This document shows positions 52,496 to 64,000 of a DNA stretch of 64,000 bases, in pieces; the first letter of the stretch is position 1; the number at the start of each line of letters is the position of its first letter. A program made the position numbers and the translations under genes. The DNA is from Phymatolithon calcareum. Taxonomy: Eukaryota; Rhodophyta; Florideophyceae; Hapalidiales. A model generated the notes under the pieces. The model was not told where the DNA came from and did not search any database. It saw only the letters and a list, made by a program, of their open reading frames with translations. The stretch spans positions 1,984,001 to 2,048,000 of the forward strand of contig OZ345358.1 in the NCBI GenBank assembly GCA_977006965.1. Reading direction: 5' to 3'.

Positions 52496-53070
52496 CTGAT
52501 AAGGGTTTGCCTTACATATGCTGTTATCACGTGGAGTCGACAGTGATGTTGTAAGGAAGTAGCCAGCATGGTATAATCAATGAAAGTATGCCTTACATGT
52601 ACTGTTGCCGGGATGTCGACGATTCGTGATCAGATAGCGCACGCCTGGTACGTAGTTAGGGTACCTAAATTAGTGTAGCCACTTCAGCAATCGGTATTGA
52701 AATCACCAAAGATGGCGCAGTGCAACTTGCAATGCTGCAGAATGACCCAGTCTTTGTCTTGGAAATCAAGGTGATTTTCCTGTCCTGTGATGTACGCACT
52801 TGAGCGCGGCGCAAGATCCTCTTGATTGTTGCGAGGGTTTGCATCTCCAAGAGGTGCGCAGGGTGCAGAGAGATATCGGTAGGCTAGGAATGCCCATGCA
52901 GCTTCAGGTTGAGAGATGATGACTTGATTTCGACTGCGCCGCCATGACTGTGGAGATATATGGAGTCTGCACATGCGGTCATGGGGCTGTTAATTCTAGC
53001 TTTTTGCATGGGTATTCATCTACTGTAAATCGCTCTTGTTGGAGACAAAAGGATAGGATAGTCTGTACTG
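52496..53070. other. No supported gene
   Basis: A minus-strand frame (52684-52974) has no recognised domain. Confidence 0.35.
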
Positions 53071-53074
53071 TTGT

Positions 53075-53290
53075 TTAGTCAAGAAATGGCGCTACTGGCG
53101 GCTGCATTAGCATCGCGGTCAGTCAGTAAAACGAAGACCAAGAAGGGCGATGGGCACTGCACCATGAGCTGCATCACGCAGCTCATGAAGCAGTGGTTAT
53201 CGCCAGTCTCGTTCTTCGTTCCCCTGCCAGTGCGGCTTGTTTGGGGCAACGAAACACACGTATCTCTTCTCCATCATGCCAATTACGTAT
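53075..53290 (+). repeat. Old relative of family A
   Basis: The segment with CAGTGGTTATCGCC, TGCCAGTGCGGCTTGT and TGGGGCAACGAAAC lines up with 23990-24060 of family A copy 1 (CAGTGGCTATCGTC, TACCAGTGTGGCTTGT, TGGGCAACGGAGAC). Both read a similar peptide (QWLSPVSFFVPLPVRLVWGN versus QWLSSIALFLSYQCGLSWAT). It may mark the coding ancestor of that repeat. Confidence 0.5.
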
Positions 53291-56200
53291 GCTAATAAGG
53301 ACAGATGGGGGGTTGAGACCCATGGACAGCAGCAGTGCCTTTCGCCGGCGCACCGTCCATGACCAATCGTTGGCATCTTCATCAAATTCGGCAAGTCCTT
53401 CAGTGTTTCTTATCTCAGCGTCCCTGCTCTGAGAAGATTTTCCTGCAGCCTGGGTCTTAATAGAATCTTGGACTCGATGTATCATTCAGTATATTAGGTT
53501 TCCGCTCCTCGTTCACCAGCGCGACGGCCTCGTCCAGCACGAGAGGTCTGCATCGAAATCTAGACAATGGGCCTCTGTGGAGAGTACGGCGTGAAGTTCT
53601 CACTGTCTGACGGGTGAGACCGGTACTGTCGAGAAAACTCTACCAAACAGGGTAGATTCAGTCGGGCATTTCAGGGCGTTGCACCCCGGTGCCTCGCTCG
53701 CAGAACCGGCGCTTAGCGTCGCAATGATTGCGCAGGACGTAGACGTGAACTGCTTCATGAGCGTATGTGGATAACGGGGAGAGACTACGTGGAAGTGGGA
53801 TGTACTGCACTGACTTGATCCGACTTGCCAAGTTTATTGTGATGGACATATATTCTAGCTTATTTTGGCCCCATCTACAGGGGGGAGCTCGAGACTACTT
53901 TGGCTATGGCACACTGACCGATTTCACTCGGTTCACGATATAGGCGCGTCGCTGACAGTTAGCAATGCAGCATAAGGTTGTAAGTAGTCTCGCGGTCTGC
54001 GCCATACGCGTTAGCTCGGCGTGTTGGACAGCGAGCAAAATTCGGTTCCGTATGCTGTAGATCGGCGCCAGTACGCCGTTGACGTTTGAATTTATATTCT
54101 CGTCTTGACCTCCAGTCACCGTTCACTCTGTCATGAACGTTGAGGAGGAATGTCTACTTGGCTGGCGATCGCCGACAGTTGGCCGATACTGTGCGCAGGA
54201 TTGAATCTGCGATAGGCACCAACGAAGATGGTGCCAGGAAAAGGGCTGCGAAATCATGTTTTCCTTGCGCACTGGGAAGTTATTGGGGTTGAAGAGCTCT
54301 TTAGTAGCCCAGGGACGCGGTCTATAAAACGTTGGCTTCTAAATGATATCTATCGCCTAAGAAGTCTTAAAAAAAGACAGGGTTGCGGTAGGCCGAGATT
54401 GCGTAAATGTTGACACAAGTGTAAATCTCGGGAATCTTCAATTTGTCCAAGAGACGTTGAAATCGATCCACAGAGTCTGGACCGTACGCAAATTGTTTGC
54501 CGTGCAAGCTCTGCGAAACCTTGACGGAAGATTCCTTTGCTCAGCCTTGTTGGCTTTGCAACTATACCCTGGCTGACATAACTACTCACATACGGATTTT
54601 TTGTTTCCTTCGTGGGCCAACTCTAAGCTAACGCTCCATCTATGTTTTTCCCTCCTGTTTAATTCCCTTCTTCATAGCCACATGATCTACTGGGGTGAGA
54701 TGAATTCGAGTCTTTCTGTGGGCACGAGATGAAAGGTAAGCCCTGCGGCATCATCCTTCTCGTGCATGCTTACATCCTCGAGGTAGCTTCCTGTAGGTCT
54801 ATTCTTGGATCGCTTTATGCTAAACAAGACATTGTGGACAGCCCCAAGAAGCAAGGACATGGACTATAGGCTATCGACTATAGAGAGATCGATACATTGA
54901 CCAGCGATGACGAAAGTACACTTTCTTCGTGATTCCAACCTTCATACAACACCCGAACCATGCTCACACGACCAGCGATATTGCGGACTTTGGCTTCATG
55001 GCTTCTACAACAAGACAGTGTGCAAAAGAACGAAAGCTTGAACTAGACATGAACTAAGCACGACTTAAGCAACAATCATCGTTGTACGCCAACGCTGATC
55101 ACAACACCAACATTCTCAACAAACGCTGGTCACAGAATGGGACAAGCTAAAGTGAATTCCGTAGATATGTCTCCCTCTGAACAAAGCATTGGGACGCATT
55201 GAATATCAGTCCGGGATATTTGATGATTTATTTTTAAAGCTCCTAACGTGGTTTTAGAAAACGAGTAACTGTACGTAGCTTCGATAACCTATCGATTTTT
55301 AAGAACAGGAGTAACAAGGTCGCCTATCGATAGGGTGTCGAGGTCGAAGTCCCGTTGTCGATGTTCTAAAGCCTAGACAATGTTCTGATACCGTCCAACA
55401 TGGCGCTCAGTTGAATGTAAACCATTGGCACATGCGTTGTAATTTATGTGCCTTGCTTTCCCTTGCTCTTTTTCACGTAACTCGATTACACCATTCTTGA
55501 TTGTCGCCACACGCGAGGAGGTTTTTCGTCGTGTGGCGTGACTCCAATTCTAATGTACCATCTCTGCCTAGACTCAAGCCTCATTGTTCTTGTGCACCAT
55601 TTTTACACAAACCTCATCTCGACTACTGGCCCGCCTCCAAGAGTGTACAAAGGATGGTCTAAAGGGATCTAAACGAGTACGAAACGGTCACAATACGTTC
55701 CGCTGTAGGGTACCTTCTTCTTGCTGCCACTACATTGGGAATTCTCAATTTGTCGAAACAACTTTTGCACTTTGGGGCATACAGAGAATCCCTATCTAGC
55801 TGAACTGTATACTCTACATTCCAGGCTCGACCTCGCGCTGCACAAGGAAGGCAATTAGTTCCTTCACTCCAACCCCCCGGCCCTTTTCTTTCATTCTTCT
55901 ACACTTGATCAAATTCATCCTTTCGCTCGACAGAACGGATATATGTAGCAAGAGGAGGGTTTGTTCTTCTCGATGTTTTCGGAATTGGCATCGTTTTCTA
56001 CATGTTGACATTACCTCCGAAAGTTTTTATTCTTTTCAGCTGTAACAAGCTCGGGGAAGATCTTTCGCCCGATATGTACTGGCTGTGCAACACAGCTTCT
56101 CCGCTCCGTCATTAGATCTATGTCGTCCACTCTGAATTGCCTAAGAAGGATGACTCATTTCTTTAAACTCGAAAAATGCCATTCATGAAAACTTCTGTAC

Positions 56201-56512
56201 CTCAGTTGACCTTCAACTATCTGGCAGTATTAGTGCGCAGGCTCGTTTTAGTGAGATATTCTTCATAAATTTGTTCTCACCCAGAACGAACAGCAGCGGT
56301 CCACAGTTTTTACCCATTGACCGTCGACTGCATAAACTTGAAGTCAGAAGGCGTGTGGACTTCCAAAAAGTGCAATACATCTCCCCCCGCTAGTACTGCA
56401 ATTAATGAGATATTCTAAATCTACTGTACAATCAACATTATCTACGTGGGTATGTTCGCTCGCATCGAAATGGTACCATTGCCCACATTCCGGGCAATCC
56501 TCCCTTCGCCTT
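53291..56512. other. Gene-poor region of 3.2 kb
   Basis: Frames at 53183-53485 (-), 53658-53849 (-), 54228-54413 (+), 55584-55799 (+) and 56405-56791 (+) have no recognisable domain or are antisense to the transporter gene. A pair of CCTATCGAT/ATCGATAGG words near 55290-55335 form a loose inverted repeat. Confidence 0.4.
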
Positions 56513-57898
56513 TCATTCTCCTTTGAAAGTATATCTAATAAGCCGATTTGCATTGGCGGCCACTCCATCATAATTCATTCGTTCGACGGAACCTGCAAAC
56601 AGGGCAGCAATTCCGGAAAGGAAGGAGGCTGCCGCGCCAAGGGGCATCACCCAGCGAAAACTTCCCGTCTCCTCCGCGATCATACCCCCAGCGAACGAGC
56701 CGATCAAAATGCCAGTGCTCACGAAGGCCGCCCGCACTCCGAACGTTGTCGCGCGGAACTTTGGCTCAACAAGAGCACCGGCGGAGATTAACGAGAACAA
56801 GTTGTGTGTTGAAGTCGTGATGGCGAGGGCACCAAAGATAACAACGGCTACCACGTTGGCCGACACAAACGTCAATGCTGTAAACAAAACCGCGCCAATG
56901 AACCCACCACCGGCCCAAGCAGCCTTCATTTTCAGTTTCCTTGCCGTCATTCTGAATACAATAATTGGTAGAATTGCGTCAAGAACGAGATTCACGCCGA
57001 TTCCAATTAGCATTGAGAAAGCTGCCCATTTGAGACCTTCATTTGAGATTCGGGATTTGAACACGACATCGTTGAAAAAGGACGCTGTGATGGCGCCCAG
57101 TTGACCGAATGCAATTCCGTAAAAAAAGAGCTCGATATAACAAGCCCATAATCGCCTGCTGGCTTTCAGGAGTCCAACGTCCAAGTGCTCCTTGAACTGA
57201 TCCCGCATTGTCGGCGCTGGTTCCACACTTTTACCATTGTCCAGCGGTGCACGGGTGTACTCTCGCGGCATGGCGTTGACGGACACTGTACAGAGTATGA
57301 TGGATGCAACAGCCGCGGTGAGCATGATGGGGAAAAGGTTGCCGAGCATTCGGTCAGGGAGCATTGCGATGATAATCGAGACGGTGACGAAGCCAAGACG
57401 GTAGGCCAAATAGAAGAAGCTCAGACTGAGGTCACGGCGCGTGGGATACTCTTCGTCGGAACCGCGGATTTCAGCGGCGTTCATGACAGTCGGCACAATT
57501 GGAGAAGACTGCACGGCGCCACGGTATATTGCGGAGAGAGTAATTCCTGCCGCGATACGCCATGGCGGTTTGGAGGCAGAATTAGAGACTGCAAAATCAC
57601 TGAAGATGTAAGCGATTCCAACGCAGGAGGCAGCGGCGATGTAGAGCGTGCCGAAGCTGAATGCGGAGCGACGGTTCACGGTGGTTGACATTACGGAGGC
57701 CAGGGGGGCCGTAAGGACTGAAATTGCACCGCCCGCAGCGATGGAGAGGAAGGCCAAAAGGACAGAAGCTCCAGCCTTGATAAGCACTTGGATGATGAAG
57801 GTGACGAATACTGCATCCGTCAATCCGAATCCGGTCGCGGCGCTGGATACGAGGGCAAGCCGGAGGAGCGATAAGCCTCCGCCCGGCGTGGCGCCCAT
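56513..57898 (-). CDS. Major facilitator superfamily-type transporter, about 12 TM helices
   Basis: A 461-aa intronless membrane protein starting MGATPGGGLSLLRLA. Hydrophobic helices alternate with short loops throughout, in two halves joined by a polar loop (about residues 205-245, REYTRAPLDNGKSVEPAPTM). The loop between early helices contains NRRSAFSFG, at the place where MFS proteins have the GXXXD(R/K)XGRR motif, here degenerate. Overall pattern and length fit an MFS carrier, with a general likeness to the GPH/sucrose-transporter branch (LFFYGIAFGQLGA, then FGVRAAFVSTGILIGSFAGG). Substrate unknown. The ATG at 57898 lies about 180 bp downstream of a G+C-rich promoter-like stretch. Confidence 0.75.
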   Translation of the reverse strand: MGATPGGGLSLLRLALVSSAATGFGLTDAVFVTFIIQVLIKAGASVLLAFLSIAAGGAISVLTAPLASVMSTTVNRRSAFSFGTLYIAAASCVGIAYIFSDFAVSNSASKPPWRIAAGITLSAIYRGAVQSSPIVPTVMNAAEIRGSDEEYPTRRDLSLSFFYLAYRLGFVTVSIIIAMLPDRMLGNLFPIMLTAAVASIILCTVSVNAMPREYTRAPLDNGKSVEPAPTMRDQFKEHLDVGLLKASRRLWACYIELFFYGIAFGQLGAITASFFNDVVFKSRISNEGLKWAAFSMLIGIGVNLVLDAILPIIVFRMTARKLKMKAAWAGGGFIGAVLFTALTFVSANVVAVVIFGALAITTSTHNLFSLISAGALVEPKFRATTFGVRAAFVSTGILIGSFAGGMIAEETGSFRWVMPLGAAASFLSGIAALFAGSVERMNYDGVAANANRLIRYTFKGE

Positions 57899-58553
57899 GG
57901 CGCGAAGTTTCTGTAGCGCGAAAACTCCAACAGAGCTTCGCTGGGAAGACGACGCAGACGACGGCGTTCGCGGCTTTGAGTCTTATCCAAGGAGAAGCAC
58001 CATTGGCTTAAAGTCTTTGAGCGCGCATGAAGGGCAAGTCTGAAGCGCGGCGGAGATCAACTTCCGATAAGAGGGTACTCAGTGTGGATACCAAGACATT
58101 CCATAAAACAGAGCTTTTCTACTGCAATGCTGTTCACTGGTGGCGCTACATCTCCAATTTTGAGGTGCACCGGGACCTTTGCGGTACAATACGCTTATTC
58201 TCCAAATCGAATATTCTAAACGGTTACAAAAGTGTCTTTCTATTACAGACCATTCTCGTGCATGGAGCATGCGATTTTTCGCAAATAAGGAAAATGTACG
58301 TTTTTGATAGCAGCATTGTGCTTTTTTGAATTTTTTGTCCTTGTTGAAAATCCTGCTGGAGTGTCGAGCATCATAAAAATATCAACTATGATTACGAAGT
58401 TACATGCGAAATATCGCATATAACTGGTTTACTCATAGTTCGCCTTCTTTTCCATAAAATGTCTTTAGTTCTATAGACCAATACAGGAGTCTTCTGAAGG
58501 CGAAGAGCATCTGGAGAGGAGGCAGACAGCCCGCTTCGATTATCAACAAGAAA

Positions 58554-58583
58554 AAAATTGGAAAACCGCGGTTTTCCAATTTT
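58554..58583. repeat. Perfect 30-bp palindrome
   Basis: AAAATTGGAAAACCG followed directly by its complement. Confidence 0.9.
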
Positions 58584-58671
58584 CGCCGCGGCGATATTCT
58601 GCAAGCTGTGAAGTTTTCTTTGCTTGATATGCGATTAATCGCACATAAGGTCTGCATGTGGGTTATATTAG

Positions 58672-58711
58672 AATTGATAATTCAGCGTTTAAAAACGCTG
58701 AATTATCAATT
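58672..58711. repeat. Perfect 40-bp hairpin
   Basis: 19-bp arms (AATTGATAATTCAGCGTTT and complement) with the loop AA. Confidence 0.9.
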
Positions 58712-58832
58712 TCTACGGTTGAAGAGGTGATGAGGTCAGCAGTTTCCTCACGCCAGCTGGCAAAACTACATTGGCGGCTGCTCGTCGGATGTTGCTGCTG
58801 AGTACCAGTGCTTCAAAAAGTAAAAACTGGAT

Positions 58833-58855
58833 AGTATCTTTTCGTAAAAGATACT
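58833..58855. repeat. Small perfect hairpin, 10-bp arms
   Basis: AGTATCTTTT, loop CGT, exact complement. It is the third stem in 300 bp. Confidence 0.7.
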
Positions 58856-59943
58856 TTTTATCATACTGTACTTTTCTCCGAGCTGTTCTAAATTTGCTTC
58901 TGTACAGCACAGTGCAGCAAAAACTTTATGTCCTATCGCCATGCAGTGCTGTACAGCCCGTACTGATGGATGGCAATCGGACAGATAATTCAAGGGGCTT
59001 GATATAGGGGTTTGACGAGAACTAGCTCAAGGGGGGTAAGTTCTGGTATTAATTAACGCCTTCTGCAATAAAAAAAGGAAGGAGGGTTTAAATAGTTCTA
59101 TTTAACGTCAACTTGACTATCATAGTCTGACCCCTCTAACTGGAAACCTGAGGGCCGCTCTAAAGCTTACGTGCTGAAAACGCTCCTGTGATTGTGAAAG
59201 GCAACTAATAAATGTACTATTCATTCATTTTGCCTATTCCCCTTGCGGGGCTAGCAACCCTTGAGGGCCTAAGCTTCTTCCATTCTAATCTATTTGTTGC
59301 GAGTTTGACTGCTGCTTGCACATCGAGGTCTGGGACGTCGCCAAAGATTGACTCTGGGTTTGGTCGGACCCAAATAATGTACTTCTGTATGTGGAGGATG
59401 AAGAAAGATGAAGTGCCAATAAGCAACTGTGCAAATACTGGTAGAGGATATAGAATAAGAAATTCTGCATCACGAATATCACGACCAAATAAGAGGGCAG
59501 CTCTTTACCTGATTGAGGAGCCTACTGAATGTGTTTCCATTTCCCTGTGTACTGGCTTATTGAAATTTCAGTCGTTCACTGGCTGCAGTACCGTTCTCGC
59601 ATTCCTTCTGTAACCAGTGCTCATTATCGTTTGTGGGTCCTATTATGACCAAGAGCCGTTACACTGTCTCTGAGCGCTTGAAGTGCAATCATCAAAAGCC
59701 CAGCCATAGTGATGGTCTTTTTCTTCAACATGTCACTTCTATGCAGAACCATTGGCGAAGAGCAAGCGTTAGGGTCACTTACACTCACTCGAATAGGACC
59801 GTTTCCTGATTTTCATTAGAAACGATCTTACATTCATCCGTCAATGTAACCGTCAATTCGCTGAACTTTCCTTTTGGCAAGCTCAATGCGTATTCTCATT
59901 GTGCGAGTTCTTTGTTAAGCAGCAACCCGGTCAGTGATACGCG

Positions 59944-61023
59944 ATGGGGACCCTGTCCTTCCGCTCGCTGGCTACGACGCTTGTAATTCTAATCTTCTTT
60001 CGCGTGCTATGGGATGGTGCTATGCTGTCTGCGTATACGGTGATATCACAACGTGGGGGGCTACACCAAGGTTTGTTGTTCCGAGAGACATTGAAAACAT
60101 TCACCAAAAGTTTGATGATCTGGCATTTGCAACCCCCTGGATGTGCACAATTGTTACGCGGAGCACTACACGAGTGGAGGGTAAACGCATCCATCAATCC
60201 ACACGTGGATTTTCTGAACAGATTGGCGGACGTCGCTGCAGGTTGCCCAGCGGAAGAAGCTGCGCTCGCCGCTCAGGATGCTCCCGGGGTGGTTATCGAT
60301 ATTGGCGCGGGTGCAGTTACCTTGGCGGCGCTGCATCACAATTCTCGCGTGGTCATCGCTGTCGAGCCTGACCCGCGCGTTTTTCACGTACTTCGTGAGC
60401 GCGCGATGCAGCTACCCGGAGCAAGATTCTTTTTCGGTATCCGGGCAGCTGCGGGCGAGAGGGCGGAAAGACTCGACATGCTTTTCCATATTTCTGAACC
60501 GGGCACCAGTTGCTTCACGTGTTTCGATGCTCGAGAGAAGGGAGTTTTCCCTGCGAAGGTCAGAGTGGATACCGTTGACAAATTCCTACAAGAAGCAAGT
60601 GTGTCAGAGAATGAAAACGTAGCCTTGCTCAAGATCGATGTACAAGGGTTCGAGCTGCAAGTTTTACGTGGAGTAAATGCATCCTTCAGCAAGGGTGCGG
60701 TACATGTAGTGCTCACCAAGTTTGACCTAAGGCTATTACAGACACGGAAGAAGGCTATAGATATGTTGGACACCTTACTTGAGCACGGATTTGAGTGTGT
60801 TCATATGGCGCTCACGGGAGAACAGAGTCGACAGGAAGAGCCGCTAAGATTTGCAGAGTTACCGCTCACGACAGCAAACACACATTTGTTTTATGATTTT
60901 GTTCATCATCTGGGTGGTGCGACTGACATGTTATGTCTTAAACGCCAGGTTCGTCACACGCAGCCTGTAATCCGGCTCGAATTCGCAGCAAGCAAGCCAC
61001 GGAGGAAGATAAATTCGCGCTGA
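59944..61023 (+). CDS. FkbM-family methyltransferase, type II membrane protein
   Basis: A 359-aa intronless product. Residues of about 8-30 (LATTLVILIFFRVLWDGAM) form an N-terminal signal anchor, which suggests a Golgi or ER lumenal enzyme. The SAM-binding motif I is VVIDIGAGAVTLAAL (Asp119), followed by the acidic strand VVIAVEPDPRVFHVL. KVRVDTVDKFL and LLKIDVQGFELQVLRGV (Asp232) are the two blocks that identify the FkbM (Methyltransf_21) family. All appear intact. Family members O-methylate sugars or glycans in several lineages, so modification of cell-wall or secreted polysaccharide is a reasonable guess for an alga; the substrate is inference. Confidence 0.85.
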   Translation: MGTLSFRSLATTLVILIFFRVLWDGAMLSAYTVISQRGGLHQGLLFRETLKTFTKSLMIWHLQPPGCAQLLRGALHEWRVNASINPHVDFLNRLADVAAGCPAEEAALAAQDAPGVVIDIGAGAVTLAALHHNSRVVIAVEPDPRVFHVLRERAMQLPGARFFFGIRAAAGERAERLDMLFHISEPGTSCFTCFDAREKGVFPAKVRVDTVDKFLQEASVSENENVALLKIDVQGFELQVLRGVNASFSKGAVHVVLTKFDLRLLQTRKKAIDMLDTLLEHGFECVHMALTGEQSRQEEPLRFAELPLTTANTHLFYDFVHHLGGATDMLCLKRQVRHTQPVIRLEFAASKPRRKINSR

Positions 61024-61447
61024 GTGTGCTAGTGCTAGCTTAGTCGACATAGAATTGAATCTGCACAAGATGCAATAGTCTCACAGGCATGTTCTACTTA
61101 ATTTCGATCAAAGAACTAATTATCTAGCTTCTCCTTGCGATAGAACTGGCTCGAACATATTTTTGGAACGAACTAGAGTCGCCTGGTCGGCCAGGTACTC
61201 CTACAAAGCGTTCGATCAACAACAGAATCAATCTTTGACGACATGCCGGCCCTACTAGTGTGTATTTGACGAACTCGTCAATTGAGCGGCGATTTAAAAG
61301 CTCATAAAAATCTATAAAACGAATGCAAAACAGCTCGCTCACACCATTTTCGTAAAGGCGGACATGTCTTCTGTGCGAAGAATACTGCAACTACTACCTT
61401 AATATCAATGCAGATCGAACATTTACGTTCGAGAGTAGTGTTGTAAC

Positions 61448-61857
61448 CAGGGGTCCTATCCAGTATACTGGACTTGCAGTATACTGCAATCTACTTGTAC
61501 TGGAGTGGGACTGCAAAAAACCCGCCTACTTGCAATACGAATTGCAAAATGTTTGACTGTGTTGAGCGGACACAATGTAGTGCATGTCATGCACTCTCTA
61601 ATTTATACTGTACCATCTCGGTACGTATTATGCCGAATCCATCATAGTCACAAACGTAGAGCACCAATTCAAGTGTTTACAGTACTGACGTGGCGTTCAG
61701 TCCACGTGTGGATACAGCGCTGCGTGACGTGGCCCATGTCATAAATGCAGGCTATCAACTTGCAATACAACTTGCAGACAATCGCCGGGACTGCTACTTG
61801 CAAATCGAATTGCACTGTATCTAGCAATCAATAAAAATCTACTTGCTAGTAGCCCTG
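61448..61857 (+). mobile_element. hAT-type miniature element, copy 2 (410 bp)
   Basis: Perfect 8-bp duplication GTTGTAAC at 61440-61447 and 61858-61865; ends CAGGGGTCC and (complement) CAGGGCTAC. Nearly identical to 38778-39187 and of equal length, in opposite orientation. There is no coding capacity, so it must be mobilised in trans. Confidence 0.93.
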
Positions 61858-64000
61858 GTTGTAACCCACTTAAGTCCCATGAAGAAGAAAAGTAATTCTC
61901 CAAATGAGGTTACGACTTCTTTTGCTATGCATAAATCAACTGCAGAGTTTCCGAAAAAAGACCCTGGTATTCTCATCATCATGTAGTAAGCTTGATGGTG
62001 CCGCAGCATATATCTGCCGCACTTCAACTGGTTGAGACTGTTGTAACAAGCACGTCGTTGCTATCCATCTGCTTGACGCTTTTAACGAGCCCGATAATGG
62101 ATAGCTTTCGTTTGCAAAAATTATATGGATCTCATTCCCTCAATTGAGGGAAAATCCCGTCAACTAGACACGAATCGTGCATACTGCAGTACAGCTCGCT
62201 CACGGCAGAACAGAGTGGAAGAATCTTACGCCCTCGAAACGCCGTTTGCCCCCTTAGAGGAGATGCAACGTGAATGAATCTAGCTTCTTTGCCATGGTGC
62301 TATAGATTTCTCTCTACCCTGACCGTAATCCGGCCATGACGGCCTTTGCTGTGCTGACGTTTAAATGCAGTCCGTCCTAAAGCCAGAATGGGCGTTGATA
62401 TTCTTTTTGAAAGCCCCGCAGTCAGGTGCAGGGCTTCCTGCTGACTAATTGCTCCGGTGCTCATTGTTGAGAAGGCACTTTCTCATGTTCGGTCTTCTTA
62501 CGTAAACGTTACATGTTTGGGCGCGAATGGTGGTTGTATAACTACTAAGATCTTTACTTTCTTTACATTGGAACCAACAGTAACACCAAAAGCTGCCTCA
62601 GATCGTGTTAATGGCCCTATCGGCTTAGGAACGAAAAAGTCACCTCTAATTGCGTCGGCCCGTCCTCTCTATAAAAGAAAAAGTTTTTGCTGTGGACAAA
62701 TCTTCTGCATTTGTAAACGCTTCCCTTTCGATTAGGTTTTAAACTCATCTAACACGATTGCGCACGGCATATCCAACCAAATAAGATTTGAATACAGCTC
62801 AAGACAGCAGTCGAAGAGAAATGTGAATGAGAGGAGAATTGGAGACTCACCGTCAGGCTTGGATCATTCCCCGAGAATAAGTCAATATCCTTATTCTGCT
62901 AAGAGCCACCAGGCTAACTTTCCAGGACCATCTATCGGTAGAAGAGGACTTCCTTGGCATTAGATCAGGTCACCCAAAAGGGCTGGGTTGCTCAAGGAGC
63001 TCGAAGTCGTTATATAAAGAGAACAGACAGTGTCAGAAGATGTGAATCTTCAATGCCTGATTGTAAACTGGCCCAGTGAATCGTAGCAGAAAAGAGAAGA
63101 ATCGAATTCGCCTTGAGCAATCTGTCACACGCCGTACCATAAATCTCAAATTCTATACCGTATACTCATATGAGGTTGAGAGAGCTGTTGTGAACTCGGA
63201 TTGTCTCAATTTAGCACGTGCGTAGATATAGGAACGAAAAGCCACCGGTCCCATCACTCCTCCTCGGAGTTCATCTCTGCATTCGATGCGTTCAAAGCTT
63301 GGACGCTAATCCTTTTCCAGAACTCCTCAAACTTGAATTAAGGCTTGGGGAATCCATTAGTTAAGTTTTTGTAATGTGCACAAGCAACGACCTGTTGCTT
63401 TCCGGGATAGAGGTTTCGAGACGCACCTGCCAGTGTCAGTTTTGGTCGGAACATCACGTTCATACAGAATTCCCTGCCGACAAAGACCTTTTTCTTGGGC
63501 CTCATTTAGGGGACATGTATGCTCGAAGGCGTCACGAAAAGAAGGCAAAAGGTATGTCATTCGGGTGAAGGATATCATACAGGCGACTCCACAACAGCTA
63601 CAGTCTTGATCTGCTCCGTCGCTCCGCTTCGGCGACACGAAGTCTTCGTCTTGCATCGTCCTTGTCATCGGCATCACGTCGTGGGCGTCTAGCGTTGATT
63701 TTTCTCTGCGCTGGGCTTCTGGTGTCGATCATTTCTCACGGCTCTGTGGTCCAAAAGAAGTCACGGCTTTATTAGGGAGGAATTGAGCACTCTCTCATTC
63801 TACAAAAAAGGAGGCATTAACATGCAATATACGATTCGGTATGCCGGTGACACCCGGTGCCGGCTATATACCCGTAAGGTCCTTTTAGGAGAATACAGAT
63901 TTTGCGTCCTTCTTAGCAGTCTGGAAAAGTCCGTAATTTCAGTCGTAAATATTTTTGACTGGAAATGAGGACGCGGCATAGGTCGCAGTGGCTGCTGTGA
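61858..64000. other. Gene-free end of the window
   Basis: No supported gene. The palindrome TTCCCTCAATTGAGGGAA near 62137 followed by ACTAGACACGAATCGT resembles the TTGCCTCAATTGAGGCAA/ACACTAG segment of family A. Short frames at 62457-62735, 63357-63677 and 63783-63968 show no domain. Confidence 0.4.

Larger units (their letters stand above)
57899..59943. other. Intergenic region of 2.0 kb with three hairpins
   Basis: No supported gene. Three stem-loops at 58554, 58672 and 58833 lie within 300 bp. The small frame at 59212-59613 has no domain. Confidence 0.45.

Noticed and set aside
52684-52974. Minus-strand frame ending in AIFGDFNTD, like the GDFN motif of LINE endonucleases
   Set aside because: The motif lies at the very end of a short frame with no other endonuclease block before it; probably chance.
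62457-62735. 92-aa frame near the window end
   Set aside because: No domain, no homologous copy in the window and no supporting structure.
1-64000. tRNA, rRNA or CRISPR features
   Set aside because: Reading for tRNA B-box-like words, rRNA-like blocks and regularly spaced repeats gave nothing convincing; this is not a substitute for a dedicated scan.

Overview
This is nuclear DNA of a eukaryote. Two genes carry short GT-AG introns of 85 to 107 bp, protein-coding density is low, and broken transposable elements fill much of the space. The degraded plastid-type DXR (IspC) copy and the mostly intronless genes fit a plastid-bearing alga. The whole picture resembles a red alga of the Chondrus type, but that assignment is inference and no marker gene here settles it.

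Layout. 1-1.2 kb: the end of one gene and a hypothetical gene. 2.0-9.0 kb: a transposase region (Tnp2/CACTA-like, broken by one frameshift), a tandem-repeat block, and a divergent unknown gene. 9.6-20.4 kb: the host gene island, with a four-exon membrane subtilase, a xanthine-guanine phosphoribosyltransferase, a large helical protein and a tandem AhpD-like protein. 20.6-39.3 kb: almost wholly transposons and miniature elements, several nested in each other, with target-site duplications readable by eye. 40.3-44.7 kb: a DXR pseudogene, a truncated glutathione peroxidase-like gene with a 23-nt exon, and an intact APH-fold phosphotransferase. 44.8-53.3 kb: transposon remnants again (an unclassified repeat, a dead LINE, a MULE-like element, a hAT fragment). 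56.5-61.0 kb: two host genes (an MFS transporter and an FkbM-type methyltransferase), followed by one more miniature element and about 2 kb of unassigned DNA.

The host genes are scattered single genes with separate roles (purine salvage, proteolysis at a membrane, transport, methylation, phosphotransfer). I see no pathway cluster or operon. What links the window is the history of insertions. One repeat copy is split by a hAT element, and that hAT element is itself split by a shorter relative and by a short retroelement-like insertion. A second hAT transposase is split by a miniature element.

The least explained structural signal is a set of short, nearly perfect palindromes (arms 12-27 bp, loops 0-3 nt). 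They have unrelated sequences and lie in non-coding DNA at 1.4, 14.7, 22.5, 38.5, 48.6 and 58.6 kb.
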